Source: Falsirhodobacter xinxiangensis (lineage in GTDB: Bacteria; Pseudomonadota; Alphaproteobacteria; Rhodobacterales; Rhodobacteraceae). From it: DNA of 64,000 bases. Where the stretch lies: positions 62,352 to 126,351 of the forward strand of contig NZ_SMYN01000008.1 in the NCBI RefSeq assembly GCF_004959935.1, given 5' to 3'. Below, piece by piece: positions 36,195 to 44,122 of this stretch. Position 1 is the stretch's first letter. The number at the start of each line of letters is the position of its first letter. The translations under genes and the position numbers were made by a program. The notes below the pieces were generated by a model. It was not told the DNA's origin. It saw only the letters and a list, made by a program, of their open reading frames with translations, and did not search any database.

Positions 36195-37063
36195 TCCGTT
36201 ACGCCCCCGCCCTTCTGCTTGCCGCATGGGCCGGCACCGCCGATGCCGAACGCTATTCGCAGCTGGTCGCCTTCAGCGGTGCGCTGTCCGACACCGGCAA
36301 TTTCCATGCCGAGGCCGGAACCGACCTGCCCGCGCCCTTCGTGAACAATCGGTCCACCAACGGTCCCGTCGCGGTCGAGGAACTGGCCCGCTGGATGGGG
36401 CACGAGGCCGAACCCTCGCTGCACCTGATCGGCGAGCAGGGCGGCACCAACTTTGCCGTCGCCGACGCGCTGGCGGGCGGCACCGGGCCGCATGATCTGC
36501 CCGCACAGGTGGATGCCTTCCTTGAACGCAACGGCGGCAAGGCCGACCCGGCGGCGCTGTATTTCATGTTCATCGGCGGCAATGACGTCATCAAGGCCGT
36601 GATGGAGATGGATGACGCGACCGCGACCAAGATCCTGGACGATGCCGTCGCGGGCATCGAAACCCAGACGAAACGCATCGTGGATGCCGGTGCCGTCACC
36701 GTCTTCGCCCCCGATTTCATCGACGTCGGCGCATCGCCCGCGCTGCTGGCCTTCGGCCCCGAGGCGGCGGCGCGCGGCACGCGCCTGTCGGAATACTACA
36801 ACGACACGTTCGACGCGATGCTGGACCGGATCGACGACGGATCGTTCACCCTCATCCGCTGGAGCTTCGACGATTTCGTCAAGGACATGCAGCGCAACGG
36901 CGCGGGCTTCGGGCTGACCAACGCCACCGAGGCCTGCCTGCTGGTCGAGGAGGACCTCTGCGACTTCGAAAGCTTCGTCTACCTGACCCCCGAATACCCG
37001 ACCGCGCGCGTGCACCAGATGCTGGGTTCCGCGATGGCCGTCGGCATCCTGTCGCACGAATGA
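36191..37063 (+). CDS. Secreted SGNH/GDSL-fold protein lacking the catalytic triad
   Basis: The 290-aa protein has a signal peptide (cleavage about residue 19, ADA-E) and aligns with bacterial GDSL esterases: block I FSGALSDTGN (residues 28-37), block II GGTNFAVADALAGG (84-97), block III GGND (129-132) and a C-terminal YPTARVH block (269-275). In canonical members block I reads FGDSLSDTGN and block V reads D-x-x-H-P-T. Here the nucleophile position is Ala31, the Asp position is Thr266 and the His position is Tyr269, while fold residues and the oxyanion Asn131 remain. It therefore looks like a pseudoenzyme, perhaps a binding or transport accessory. It overlaps the NRPS stop as ATGA and the beta-barrel gene follows directly. 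Confidence 0.85.
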   Translation: MIRYAPALLLAAWAGTADAERYSQLVAFSGALSDTGNFHAEAGTDLPAPFVNNRSTNGPVAVEELARWMGHEAEPSLHLIGEQGGTNFAVADALAGGTGPHDLPAQVDAFLERNGGKADPAALYFMFIGGNDVIKAVMEMDDATATKILDDAVAGIETQTKRIVDAGAVTVFAPDFIDVGASPALLAFGPEAAARGTRLSEYYNDTFDAMLDRIDDGSFTLIRWSFDDFVKDMQRNGAGFGLTNATEACLLVEEDLCDFESFVYLTPEYPTARVHQMLGSAMAVGILSHE

Positions 37064-37071
37064 GGCCGATC

Positions 37072-37764
37072 ATGTTCCTTCGCACCATCGCAGCCCTGAC
37101 CCTGACCGCCGCCCCCGCGCTGGCCGATCCCGTCAGCGGGTTCTACGTCTCGGGCCATGCCGCCATCTCGGCCATCGACGAGCAGAAGATCGAGGATGTC
37201 GACACCGGCTTCGGCCCGCAGCCGGGGGGGCGTCTGTCCACCGACACCGGCTATGGCGCCGGGATCGCTGCCGGTTGGGGCTTCGGCAACGGCTGGCGGA
37301 CCGAGCTGGAGCTGACCTATCGCCGCGCGAATTTCGATCTGACCACCGCGGGCGCGCTGAAGGATGCGGCGACCGACGGGCATTACGGCCAGACATCGGT
37401 CTTTGTGAACGCGCTGTATGATTTCCACACCGTGCAGGGGCCGATCCGCCCCTATCTGGGTGGCGGTGTCGGGATCAGCCGCGTCGCGTGGAACGACACG
37501 ATCAGCTATGTCCCCGGCGAACGTGTCGGCCATGACACGCACGACACCTCGCCTGCCGCGCAGATCATGGTGGGCGCATCCTGGGACGTGCCCTCCGCCC
37601 AAGGGCTGACCCTGTCGGCCGAGCTGCGTCATGTCCGCCTGCTGGACGATCTGTCCTATGACGGGCGGGTGCTGGAATCGCGTTTCGGCAGCTTCCCCAT
37701 CACCACCAACGTGAACGAGACGCGCCGGACCGAAGTGCTGATCACCCTGCGCCGCAGCTTCTGA
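37072..37764 (+). CDS. Outer-membrane beta-barrel protein (OmpA/opacity-like)
   Basis: The 230-aa protein has a signal peptide (MFLRTIAALTLTAAPALADP) and alternating amphipathic strands with turns typical of an eight-stranded porin-fold domain: GFYVSGHAAISAI, YGAGIAAGWGFGNGWRTELELTYR, VFVNALYDF, PYLGGGVGISRV. It ends in RRSF, the terminal Phe used for outer-membrane insertion. I prefer the ATG at 37072 because TGAGG lies 6 bases upstream; an ATG at 37060 overlaps the previous stop. Its location suggests a role in product export or surface display with the SGNH-fold protein; this is inference. Confidence 0.83.
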   Translation: MFLRTIAALTLTAAPALADPVSGFYVSGHAAISAIDEQKIEDVDTGFGPQPGGRLSTDTGYGAGIAAGWGFGNGWRTELELTYRRANFDLTTAGALKDAATDGHYGQTSVFVNALYDFHTVQGPIRPYLGGGVGISRVAWNDTISYVPGERVGHDTHDTSPAAQIMVGASWDVPSAQGLTLSAELRHVRLLDDLSYDGRVLESRFGSFPITTNVNETRRTEVLITLRRSF

Positions 37765-37786
37765 AACCCGACCAGCCGGAGGGCAC

Positions 37787-38596
37787 ATGTTCATATCCGA
37801 AACCGAACCGCCGCGCGGCACGCCGCTTCGCGTCACGGACAGCATCCTTCGGCTGGTCGCGCCAAATCCGGGGCCGATGACCTATCACGGCACCAACACC
37901 TATATCGTCGGCCACAGCGTGATCGATCCCGGCCCCGCCGACGATGCCCATATCGACGCCGTCATCGCGGCGGCGGATGGCCGCGTGGACCGCATCCTGC
38001 TGACCCACGCGCATGAGGATCACGTCGCAGGCGTCGCGCCGCTGGTCGAACGGACCGGAGCAACGGTCGCGGCGGCACCGGGCGCGGCCTGCCCCAAGGC
38101 GCGCTATGACATCGACACGGTGCTGTTCGACGGCGACACGATCGACGGCATGACCGTCGTAGAGACTCCGGGCCATTCGCGCGACCATCTGTGTTTCGTG
38201 ATGGGCGACGTGGCCTTTACGGGCGATCACGTCCTTGGCTGGGCGCCGACCTCGGTTCTGGCCCCCGACGGCTGCGCCGCGCAGTATCACGACAGTCTTT
38301 CGCGCCTTGCCGATCTGCGCTGCCGCACCTTCCTGCCCGGTCACGGCCCGCAGGTGCGCGGCACGCGGCGGTTCCTCGATGCGCTGATGGTGCAGATGGC
38401 GGAACGTGAACGCAGCCTCTGGACGCTGATCGCCGACCGCCCCGCCGCCACGTCCGAAGTGGTCGAGCGCAGCTACAGCAACCTTGGTCCCCAAACGCGC
38501 AGCATTGCCGAACGCACGGTCGAGGCGGTCCTGATCCGGCTTGAACAGCTTGGCCGCGTGGTGCGCGAAGACGACAAATGGAGAAGCCTGCAATGA
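37787..38596 (+). CDS. MBL-fold metallo-hydrolase (LACTB2-like, with C-terminal winged helix)
   Basis: The 269-aa hydrolase has the metallo-beta-lactamase metal site His74-x-His76-x-Asp78-His79 (THAHEDH), a second His in ETPGHSRDH, Asp in FTGDHVLG and a distal His in LPGHGP. After residue 200 there is a helical winged-helix extension typical of the LACTB2/beta-lactamase-like group. No signal peptide is present, so it is cytoplasmic. GGAGG precedes the ATG. The gene overlaps the next as ATGA. Possible roles are hydrolysis of thioester or lactone intermediates or self-protection. Confidence 0.88.
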   Translation: MFISETEPPRGTPLRVTDSILRLVAPNPGPMTYHGTNTYIVGHSVIDPGPADDAHIDAVIAAADGRVDRILLTHAHEDHVAGVAPLVERTGATVAAAPGAACPKARYDIDTVLFDGDTIDGMTVVETPGHSRDHLCFVMGDVAFTGDHVLGWAPTSVLAPDGCAAQYHDSLSRLADLRCRTFLPGHGPQVRGTRRFLDALMVQMAERERSLWTLIADRPAATSEVVERSYSNLGPQTRSIAERTVEAVLIRLEQLGRVVREDDKWRSLQ

Positions 38597-39798
38597 ACCT
38601 TGTCCGTATCGCCGCGCTTGCGCTGTTGCCGCTGCCTCTGGCCGCTGAAACGCTGGACCGCGATCTGCTGTCCGCACGCATGGGCGCGTTCATGGAATCC
38701 GAGATCGAGGCCGGCCGCATCAACGGTGCCGTCGCGCTGGCCGCGCAGGATGACGATGTGGTCCTGCTGCAAGCCTATGGCACATCGGATGCGGGCGCCG
38801 CGCGGCAGATGCAGGCGGACGATCTGTTCCGCATCGCGTCGATGACCAAGCCCGTCGTGTCGGTCGCCGCGATGATGCTGGTCGAGGAAGGGCGGCTGGC
38901 GCTGGATGCACCGATCGCGACCTTCCTGCCGGAACTGGCCGGGCTGAAGATGGCCGATGGCAGCGATCCCGCCCGCCAGCCCACGGTGCAAGACCTGATG
39001 CGTCACAGCGGCGGGTTCACCTACAGCGCGTTCGGGGCCGCCGACCCTGCTTTGCGCGAACGCTATGCCGCGGCCGATCTGGAACAGGTCCGCACCGACA
39101 TGACCGAAGGCGAGATGCTGTCCCGCCTTGCCGCGCTTCCGCTGGCGTTCCAGCCGGGCACGCGATTCGAATACAGTCTTGGCGTCGATCTTCTGGGCTT
39201 CATCGTCGAACGGATCGAGGGCGAAAGGCTGGACGCCGTGCTGGACCGCCGGATCTTCGACCCGCTGGGCATGGACAGCACCGGCTTCGCCGTCGATGCC
39301 GCCGATGTGCCGCGTCTGGCCGAGGTGCCGCGGGGCGATCCGATGAAGCCCTTCACCGAAGGCTGGATGCGCGTCCAGCAGCCCCGCGGCGAGGCATATC
39401 TGAGCGGCGGCGGCGGGCTGGTTTCGACGGCCAGCGACTATCTGCGCTTTGCCCGGATGGTGCTGGAAGATGGCGAGTTGGACGGCGTGCGCATCCTGTC
39501 GCCCGCCAGCCTGCGTCTGATGATGTCCGACCATATCGCCGGAATGGCGGGCGGGCCGGAGGGATTCACGGGACCGGGATACGGCTTCGGCCTCGGCTTT
39601 GCCGTGCGGCTGGGCGATGGCGGTGCGATCGTGGCGGGCAGCACCGGCGACGTCAACTGGTCGGGGTTGAACGGCACCACCTTCACGATCGACCGCGAGC
39701 AGGACATCGTCGCCATCCTGATGGCCGCCGCCCCCACTGCGCGGAACCACCTGCGCTTCGGTTTTCGCAACATCGTCTATGGCGCGCTTCATGACTGA
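38593..39798 (+). CDS. Secreted class C beta-lactamase-like serine hydrolase (EstB-like)
   Basis: The 401-aa protein begins with a signal peptide (MNLVRIAALALLPLPLAAET) and belongs to the beta-lactamase/EstB serine hydrolase family. The SxxK motif is Ser83-Met-Thr-Lys86. A Tyr in FEYSLGVDLLG fills the second-motif Tyr position but lacks the Asn of YxN beta-lactamases, which points to an esterase or peptidase-like activity rather than beta-lactam hydrolysis. The gene overlaps the MBL gene by ATGA and the ligase gene by 8 bases, so it is an integral operon member. Processing or detoxifying the exported PKS-NRPS product is a reasonable but unproved role. Confidence 0.86.
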   Translation: MNLVRIAALALLPLPLAAETLDRDLLSARMGAFMESEIEAGRINGAVALAAQDDDVVLLQAYGTSDAGAARQMQADDLFRIASMTKPVVSVAAMMLVEEGRLALDAPIATFLPELAGLKMADGSDPARQPTVQDLMRHSGGFTYSAFGAADPALRERYAAADLEQVRTDMTEGEMLSRLAALPLAFQPGTRFEYSLGVDLLGFIVERIEGERLDAVLDRRIFDPLGMDSTGFAVDAADVPRLAEVPRGDPMKPFTEGWMRVQQPRGEAYLSGGGGLVSTASDYLRFARMVLEDGELDGVRILSPASLRLMMSDHIAGMAGGPEGFTGPGYGFGLGFAVRLGDGGAIVAGSTGDVNWSGLNGTTFTIDREQDIVAILMAAAPTARNHLRFGFRNIVYGALHD

Positions 39799-41494
39799 CA
39801 CGATCCTTTCGATCCTTCGCGCGGGCGCGGCGGCGCATCCCGAGGCAACCGCCCTGCGTTTCGTCGATCCGGCCGAGCTGGATTTCGAGGGCAGCGCCCC
39901 AAGCATCGTGACCTATGGCCAGCTTTTGGAGCGCGTGGTCGCGCTGGCCAATGCCTATCGCACCCTGTCGGGCAAGGAACGTCCGGTCGTCTCGCTGCTG
40001 ATCCCGTCCACGATCGACGGGGTGATCGCGCTTCTGGCCGCCGAGGTCGCGGGCCGCGCGAATCCGATCAACCATTTCCTTGCGCCGGATGAAATCGCCG
40101 CCGCGATGGCCGCGGCGGGTGCCGATATCGCCGTGGCGCATGGGGCGGGCGGCGCGCAGGGGGTCTGGTCCCGGCTGGAGGCGGCGGCCCCAGACGTTCG
40201 CGCGCGGATCGCGACGGACCGCGCTTCGGCCCCGACCGGCGCGCATGCGCTGCGCGATCTGCTTCGCACGCATCCGACCGAACTTCAGGGGGCGGAGCCG
40301 CAGGCGGACGATCTGGCCGCGCTGTTCAACACCGCAGGCACGACCGGACGGCCCAAAATCGTGCCGCTGACGCATCGGAACCTGCTTGCGGCGGCATCGG
40401 GCCTGTCGTCCGCCTGGGCGCTCGGGCCCGGAACGCGCATCGTGAACGCGCTGCCGCTGTTCCATGTCGCGGGATCGAACCTGCTGCTGACCGCGCCGCT
40501 TCTGGCCGGAGCCGAGGTGCAGATGTTCTCGGAGGCGGGGCTGCGCAGCCCGCTGGTCCTTGCCCGACATTGGGAAATCGTCGAACACGCCCGCCCGACG
40601 ATCATCGGCGGCATTCCCAGCTCGCTCGTCGCGCTACTGGACATTCCGCTGAAGGGCGCGGACATCTCGTCCGTCCGGTTCTGCGCCACCGGCGGCGCGC
40701 CGATGCCCGCCATCGCCGCCGCGCAATTCGAAGGCATGTTCGGTCTGCCGATTCACACCATCTATGGCATGACCGAGGCAGCCGGCCTGATCGCGACCGC
40801 GCCGCTTGGTGTGTCTCCCGATTATGCGACCGTCGGACGCCCCGCGCCGCAGACCGAACTGCGCATCCTCGAATACGGTGAAAACGGTGCGGGCGCGCCC
40901 GTCAACGGCGGGGCGGGCGTCATCGCGCTGCGCGGGCCGCAGGTCTTCGGCGGCTATCTGGACGGCGGCGGCCTTGCGGATGGTTGGCTCGTGACCGGCG
41001 ACATGGGCGTGCTGGGCGTGGATGGCACGCTTGCCGTCACCGGACGCGCCAAGGACATCATCATCCGGTCCGGCAACAACATCGACCCGTCGGTCATCGA
41101 GGAGGCTGCCGGAAGCCACCCCGCCATCGCCACCTGCGCCGCCGTCGCCATGCCCGACCGCTATGCGGGCGAGGTGCCGGCGCTGTTCGTGACCCTTCAC
41201 GAAGGCAGGGCGTCCGACCCCGAAGCGATCGGGGAACACCTGCGGCAAAGGCTGGCCGAACCCCACGCACGGCCTGCGCATATCATCGTGGTGCCGGAAC
41301 TGCCGCTGACCCGCGTGGGCAAGGTCTTCCGCGTAGAGTTGCGGCGGATGGCGGCGCAGCATGCGTTGCGGACGGCCTTGCCGGAGTTCGACGGGGCGCT
41401 GTCCCTGGGCGCGGACGGGGCGGTCACGGTAACGGGCATCGATTGCCCGGATGCACGGCGAACCATTCAGGAACTGGGGCTGCGCATCGCATGA
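39791..41494 (+). CDS. Acyl-CoA synthetase / AMP-dependent acyl ligase
   Basis: The 567-aa member of the ANL superfamily has the P-loop FNTAGTTGRPKIVPLTHRN near residues 180-198, HTIYGMTEAAG around 330, the hinge VTGDMG...GRAKDIIIRSGNNIDP near 405-430 and the C-terminal catalytic Lys in LTRVGKVFR. It would activate a carboxylic acid as acyl-AMP/CoA, perhaps the starter unit for the PKS, which has no loading domain. The ATG at 39791 overlaps the hydrolase stop by 8 bases and is preferred over an ATG 12 bases earlier. The following PPTase start overlaps its stop. Confidence 0.9.
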   Translation: MTDTILSILRAGAAAHPEATALRFVDPAELDFEGSAPSIVTYGQLLERVVALANAYRTLSGKERPVVSLLIPSTIDGVIALLAAEVAGRANPINHFLAPDEIAAAMAAAGADIAVAHGAGGAQGVWSRLEAAAPDVRARIATDRASAPTGAHALRDLLRTHPTELQGAEPQADDLAALFNTAGTTGRPKIVPLTHRNLLAAASGLSSAWALGPGTRIVNALPLFHVAGSNLLLTAPLLAGAEVQMFSEAGLRSPLVLARHWEIVEHARPTIIGGIPSSLVALLDIPLKGADISSVRFCATGGAPMPAIAAAQFEGMFGLPIHTIYGMTEAAGLIATAPLGVSPDYATVGRPAPQTELRILEYGENGAGAPVNGGAGVIALRGPQVFGGYLDGGGLADGWLVTGDMGVLGVDGTLAVTGRAKDIIIRSGNNIDPSVIEEAAGSHPAIATCAAVAMPDRYAGEVPALFVTLHEGRASDPEAIGEHLRQRLAEPHARPAHIIVVPELPLTRVGKVFRVELRRMAAQHALRTALPEFDGALSLGADGAVTVTGIDCPDARRTIQELGLRIA

Positions 41495-42111
41495 TGCATG
41501 TGCATCTGTGGCGCGTCGCACTGGACCGTCCAGCGCGCCACGATTGGCTCAGCGGCGAGGAGAGAGACCGCGCCGCGGGTTTCATGCGACCCGCCGATGC
41601 GCAACATTTCGCGGCATGCCGCAGCGCCCTGCGCGGAATACTCGGGCAGCGGATCGGGATGTGTCCGGCCGCTGTTCCCATCATGCAGCCTGCGGGACAT
41701 CGGCCCGAAAGCATCCCGCATGTTCCGTTTTCCGTCAGCCATACCGGCAACAGGGCGCTGGTCGCCGTTGCCGCATCCGGCATCGTCGGCGCGGATCTGG
41801 AGCAGGTCCTTGGGCGCAGAACGGACTGGCTTGCCGCGCAGCTGTCCCCCGCCGAGCGGATACGTGGGTGCGAAGACCTGCTTCTTCGCTGGGTGTGCAA
41901 AGAGGCTGCGCTGAAGGCAACGGGATACGGGTTGGCGCTGGACGCTGCGCAAGTCGTGGTGCCGGTCGGGCGCGCGCGCTGCCGGATACTTTTGACGCAG
42001 CCGAAACCGCGTTTCTGGCATCTTTCTACCTTTGCCCCCTGGCCGGATTTCGTCGCGGCGCTGGTGACCGACCGCGCGCATGAGGCGGCGTTTCACGACT
42101 GGGTGAATTGA
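41491..42111 (+). CDS. 4'-phosphopantetheinyl transferase (Sfp/Gsp type)
   Basis: The 206-aa enzyme has the two signature blocks of the Sfp family: the Mg-binding G-x-D-x-E at 100-104 (GADLE) and W-x-x-K-E-A at 134-139 (WVCKEA), plus VPFSVSHTGNRALVAV for substrate contact. It would load the phosphopantetheine arm onto Ser1908 of the PKS ACP and Ser1030 of the NRPS carrier. It is the last gene of the 26165-42111 operon, overlapping the ligase stop as ATGA. Its presence argues that the cluster is self-contained and functional. Confidence 0.92.
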   Translation: MMHVHLWRVALDRPARHDWLSGEERDRAAGFMRPADAQHFAACRSALRGILGQRIGMCPAAVPIMQPAGHRPESIPHVPFSVSHTGNRALVAVAASGIVGADLEQVLGRRTDWLAAQLSPAERIRGCEDLLLRWVCKEAALKATGYGLALDAAQVVVPVGRARCRILLTQPKPRFWHLSTFAPWPDFVAALVTDRAHEAAFHDWVN

Positions 42112-42197
42112 ACGACAGATTGTTACTTTGTGTTGCGAGGTATCGCGACGCTATGTATCAATCGAACTGCGATCCTCGCCATGAAAGGGAAATCCGG

Positions 42198-42794
42198 ATG
42201 AAGACCCCGATCCTTGCCGCCCTCCTCGTCGCTGCCGCCCTGCCGGCACTGGCACAGCCCCGCCCCGTCCCGCTGCGCGGAGAGGTCGAATCCTTCGCCC
42301 CCGGCACGCTGCGCATCGCCGCACGCACCGGCGAAGTCGTCGATCTTGCCGTCCCCGAGGCGCTGGAGATCGTCAGCATGATCCCGCGCGCGCCCGCCGA
42401 TATCGCCGTGGGCGATGCCGTATCGACCACGGCCGTGCCGGACGGAAACGGCGGGCTGACGGCGCTTCAGGTTTCGATCCTGCCTGCCGCGATGGCCGGA
42501 CAGAACGAGGGCCAGCGCCCGTGGGATGCCGCGCCCGACAGCGTGATGACGAACGCGACCATCAGCGGTGTCACCACCATCAACGATGGCGGGCAGATCA
42601 CGCTGAACTATGGCGATGAAAATGTGACCATGACCATCCCCGACGACGCGCCCGTCATCTCCTTCGGGCCCGGCGATGCCGCTCTGCTGGCCCCCGGCGC
42701 GGACGTGTTCATCATCGCGATGCAGGCCGAGGACGGCACCCTGTCCACCAACCGCGTCATCGCGGAATCGAACGGGATCAAACCCCCGATGTGA
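42198..42794 (+). CDS. Periplasmic protein of unknown function (DUF5666-like repeats)
   Basis: The 198-aa protein has a clear signal peptide (MKTPILAALLVAAALPALAQ). The mature part consists of beta-rich segments (LRGEVESFAPGTLRIAARTG, VGDAVSTTAVPDGNGGLTAL and a second set with ITLNYGDENVTMTIPDDAPV) that resemble the OB-like DUF5666 pattern. I do not recognise a specific function. I chose the ATG at 42198 because AAGGGA lies 8 bases upstream and the signal begins there. It is followed by ccdA and a thioredoxin-like gene, so it may be an exported partner of that redox pair. Confidence 0.7.
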   Translation: MKTPILAALLVAAALPALAQPRPVPLRGEVESFAPGTLRIAARTGEVVDLAVPEALEIVSMIPRAPADIAVGDAVSTTAVPDGNGGLTALQVSILPAAMAGQNEGQRPWDAAPDSVMTNATISGVTTINDGGQITLNYGDENVTMTIPDDAPVISFGPGDAALLAPGADVFIIAMQAEDGTLSTNRVIAESNGIKPPM

Positions 42795-42851
42795 CGCCCC
42801 CCAAGGACGCGGCACCCCCGCCGCGTCCTGCCCCCCGCCCCGAGGACGATC

Positions 42852-43538
42852 ATGCCCGTAAGCCTTGGCTTCGCCTTCGCCGCCGGTCTTCTGACCATCG
42901 CGGCGCCCTGCATCCTGCCCATGCTGCCCATCCTGCTTGGCGCGTCGATCGGGAAGCGGTCGCCGCTGCGGCCTTTGTTCATCGTGTCCGGGTTCGTGCT
43001 GGCCTTCAGCGCCTTCACGTTGATCTTCAGCTTCTTCACCCGGCTTGCCGGTCTGTCGGCGCTGGACCTGCGCCTTGGATCGGCGGTTCTGATCGGGCTG
43101 TTCGGCATCTTCATGCTTTGGCCTGCGCCGATGGCGCGCATCACCGCACGGCTGCCCTCGCTGGCCGGAAACGGCAATCGCGAAGGTCTGCTGGGCGCGC
43201 TGGCGCTGGGCGCCGGGCTGGGGCTGGTCTGGGCGCCCTGCGCGGGGCCGGTGCTCGCCTCGATCCTCGTCTTCGTCGCGACATCGCCGGATTGGGCAAG
43301 TTCGCTGATATTGCTGCTGGCCTATGCGCTGGGCTGCGCCATCCCGATGCTGCTGATCGCCTATGGCGGGCAGGCGGCAACCAGCCGCGTTCGCGTCCTT
43401 GCGCGTCACACCCACACGTTGCAGCGGGTCTTCGGCGTCCTGATGATCCTGTCCGCGGCCGCCATCTGGACCGGATATGACACGATCATCGTCTCGCGCC
43501 TGACCGCCCTTTATCCCCAAGGCCGCGCCGGCCTTTGA
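42852..43538 (+). CDS. CcdA-type thiol-disulfide transmembrane transporter
   Basis: The 228-aa protein has six hydrophobic helices and the CcdA/DsbD-beta cysteines: Cys in LTIAAPCILPMLP near residue 20 and Cys in GLVWAPCAGPVLAS near residue 134. Such proteins carry reducing equivalents from cytoplasmic thioredoxin to periplasmic thioredoxin-like proteins. The thioredoxin-like gene immediately downstream is the obvious partner. GAGGA precedes the ATG. Confidence 0.9.
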   Translation: MPVSLGFAFAAGLLTIAAPCILPMLPILLGASIGKRSPLRPLFIVSGFVLAFSAFTLIFSFFTRLAGLSALDLRLGSAVLIGLFGIFMLWPAPMARITARLPSLAGNGNREGLLGALALGAGLGLVWAPCAGPVLASILVFVATSPDWASSLILLLAYALGCAIPMLLIAYGGQAATSRVRVLARHTHTLQRVFGVLMILSAAAIWTGYDTIIVSRLTALYPQGRAGL

Positions 43539-43552
43539 CCCAGGAGCTTTCC

Positions 43553-44068
43553 ATGACCGGTATCACCCGACGCGGCCTGATCGCCGCCACGCTTGCCCTG
43601 CCCGTCCTACCGGCGCTGGCCGCGAACCCGTCCGAGCTTGCGCCGGAATTCGAAGGGCTGGAGAATTGGATCAACTCCGACCCGCTGACGATGGCGGATC
43701 TGCGCGGCAAGGTCGTGCTGGTGGACTTCTGGACCTTCGGCTGCGTCAACTGCGTCAACACCCTGCCCTATCTGACGAAATGGCACGACGAGATGGCCGC
43801 GAACGGGCTGGTCATCGTCGGCGTCCACACCCCCGAATTCCCGTTCGAGCGTGACCTTGGCGCCGTGCAGGATGCCGTGATGCGGCACGGCATCGCCTAT
43901 CCGGTGGTGCAGGACAACCGCTATCGCACATGGCAGGCCTATCGCACGCGGTATTGGCCGACCTCGGTTCTGGTGGATCGCGAAGGGCGGATCGTGAAGT
44001 ATCACGAGGGTGACCGCGGGCTGGATGACTTTGGCCGGGACATCCAGGCGGTATTGATGCAGCAGTGA
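43553..44068 (+). CDS. Exported thioredoxin-like (redoxin/TlpA-DipZ type) protein
   Basis: The 171-aa protein has a Tat-like signal (MTGITRRGLIAATLALPVLPALA) and a thioredoxin fold with the active site Cys64-Val-Asn-Cys67 inside WTFGCVNC, plus the cis-Pro in YWPTSVLVD. The CVNC site and HTPEFPFERD stretch match the C-terminal domain of DipZ-type proteins. The ATG at 43553 follows CAGGAG and is preferred over an upstream TTG. It is probably reduced by the CcdA protein encoded just before it. Confidence 0.9.
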   Translation: MTGITRRGLIAATLALPVLPALAANPSELAPEFEGLENWINSDPLTMADLRGKVVLVDFWTFGCVNCVNTLPYLTKWHDEMAANGLVIVGVHTPEFPFERDLGAVQDAVMRHGIAYPVVQDNRYRTWQAYRTRYWPTSVLVDREGRIVKYHEGDRGLDDFGRDIQAVLMQQ

Positions 44069-44122
44069 ACCGGGCTCTGTCGCGACGTCCATGATCGCCA
44101 CCCTCGTGCCTCTCCGGCATGA

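Noticed and set aside
38593-39798. Secreted serine hydrolase considered as a true class C beta-lactamase
   Set aside because: SxxK is present but the second motif reads Tyr-Ser-Leu rather than Tyr-x-Asn, so an EstB-like esterase or peptidase role is more likely than beta-lactam resistance.
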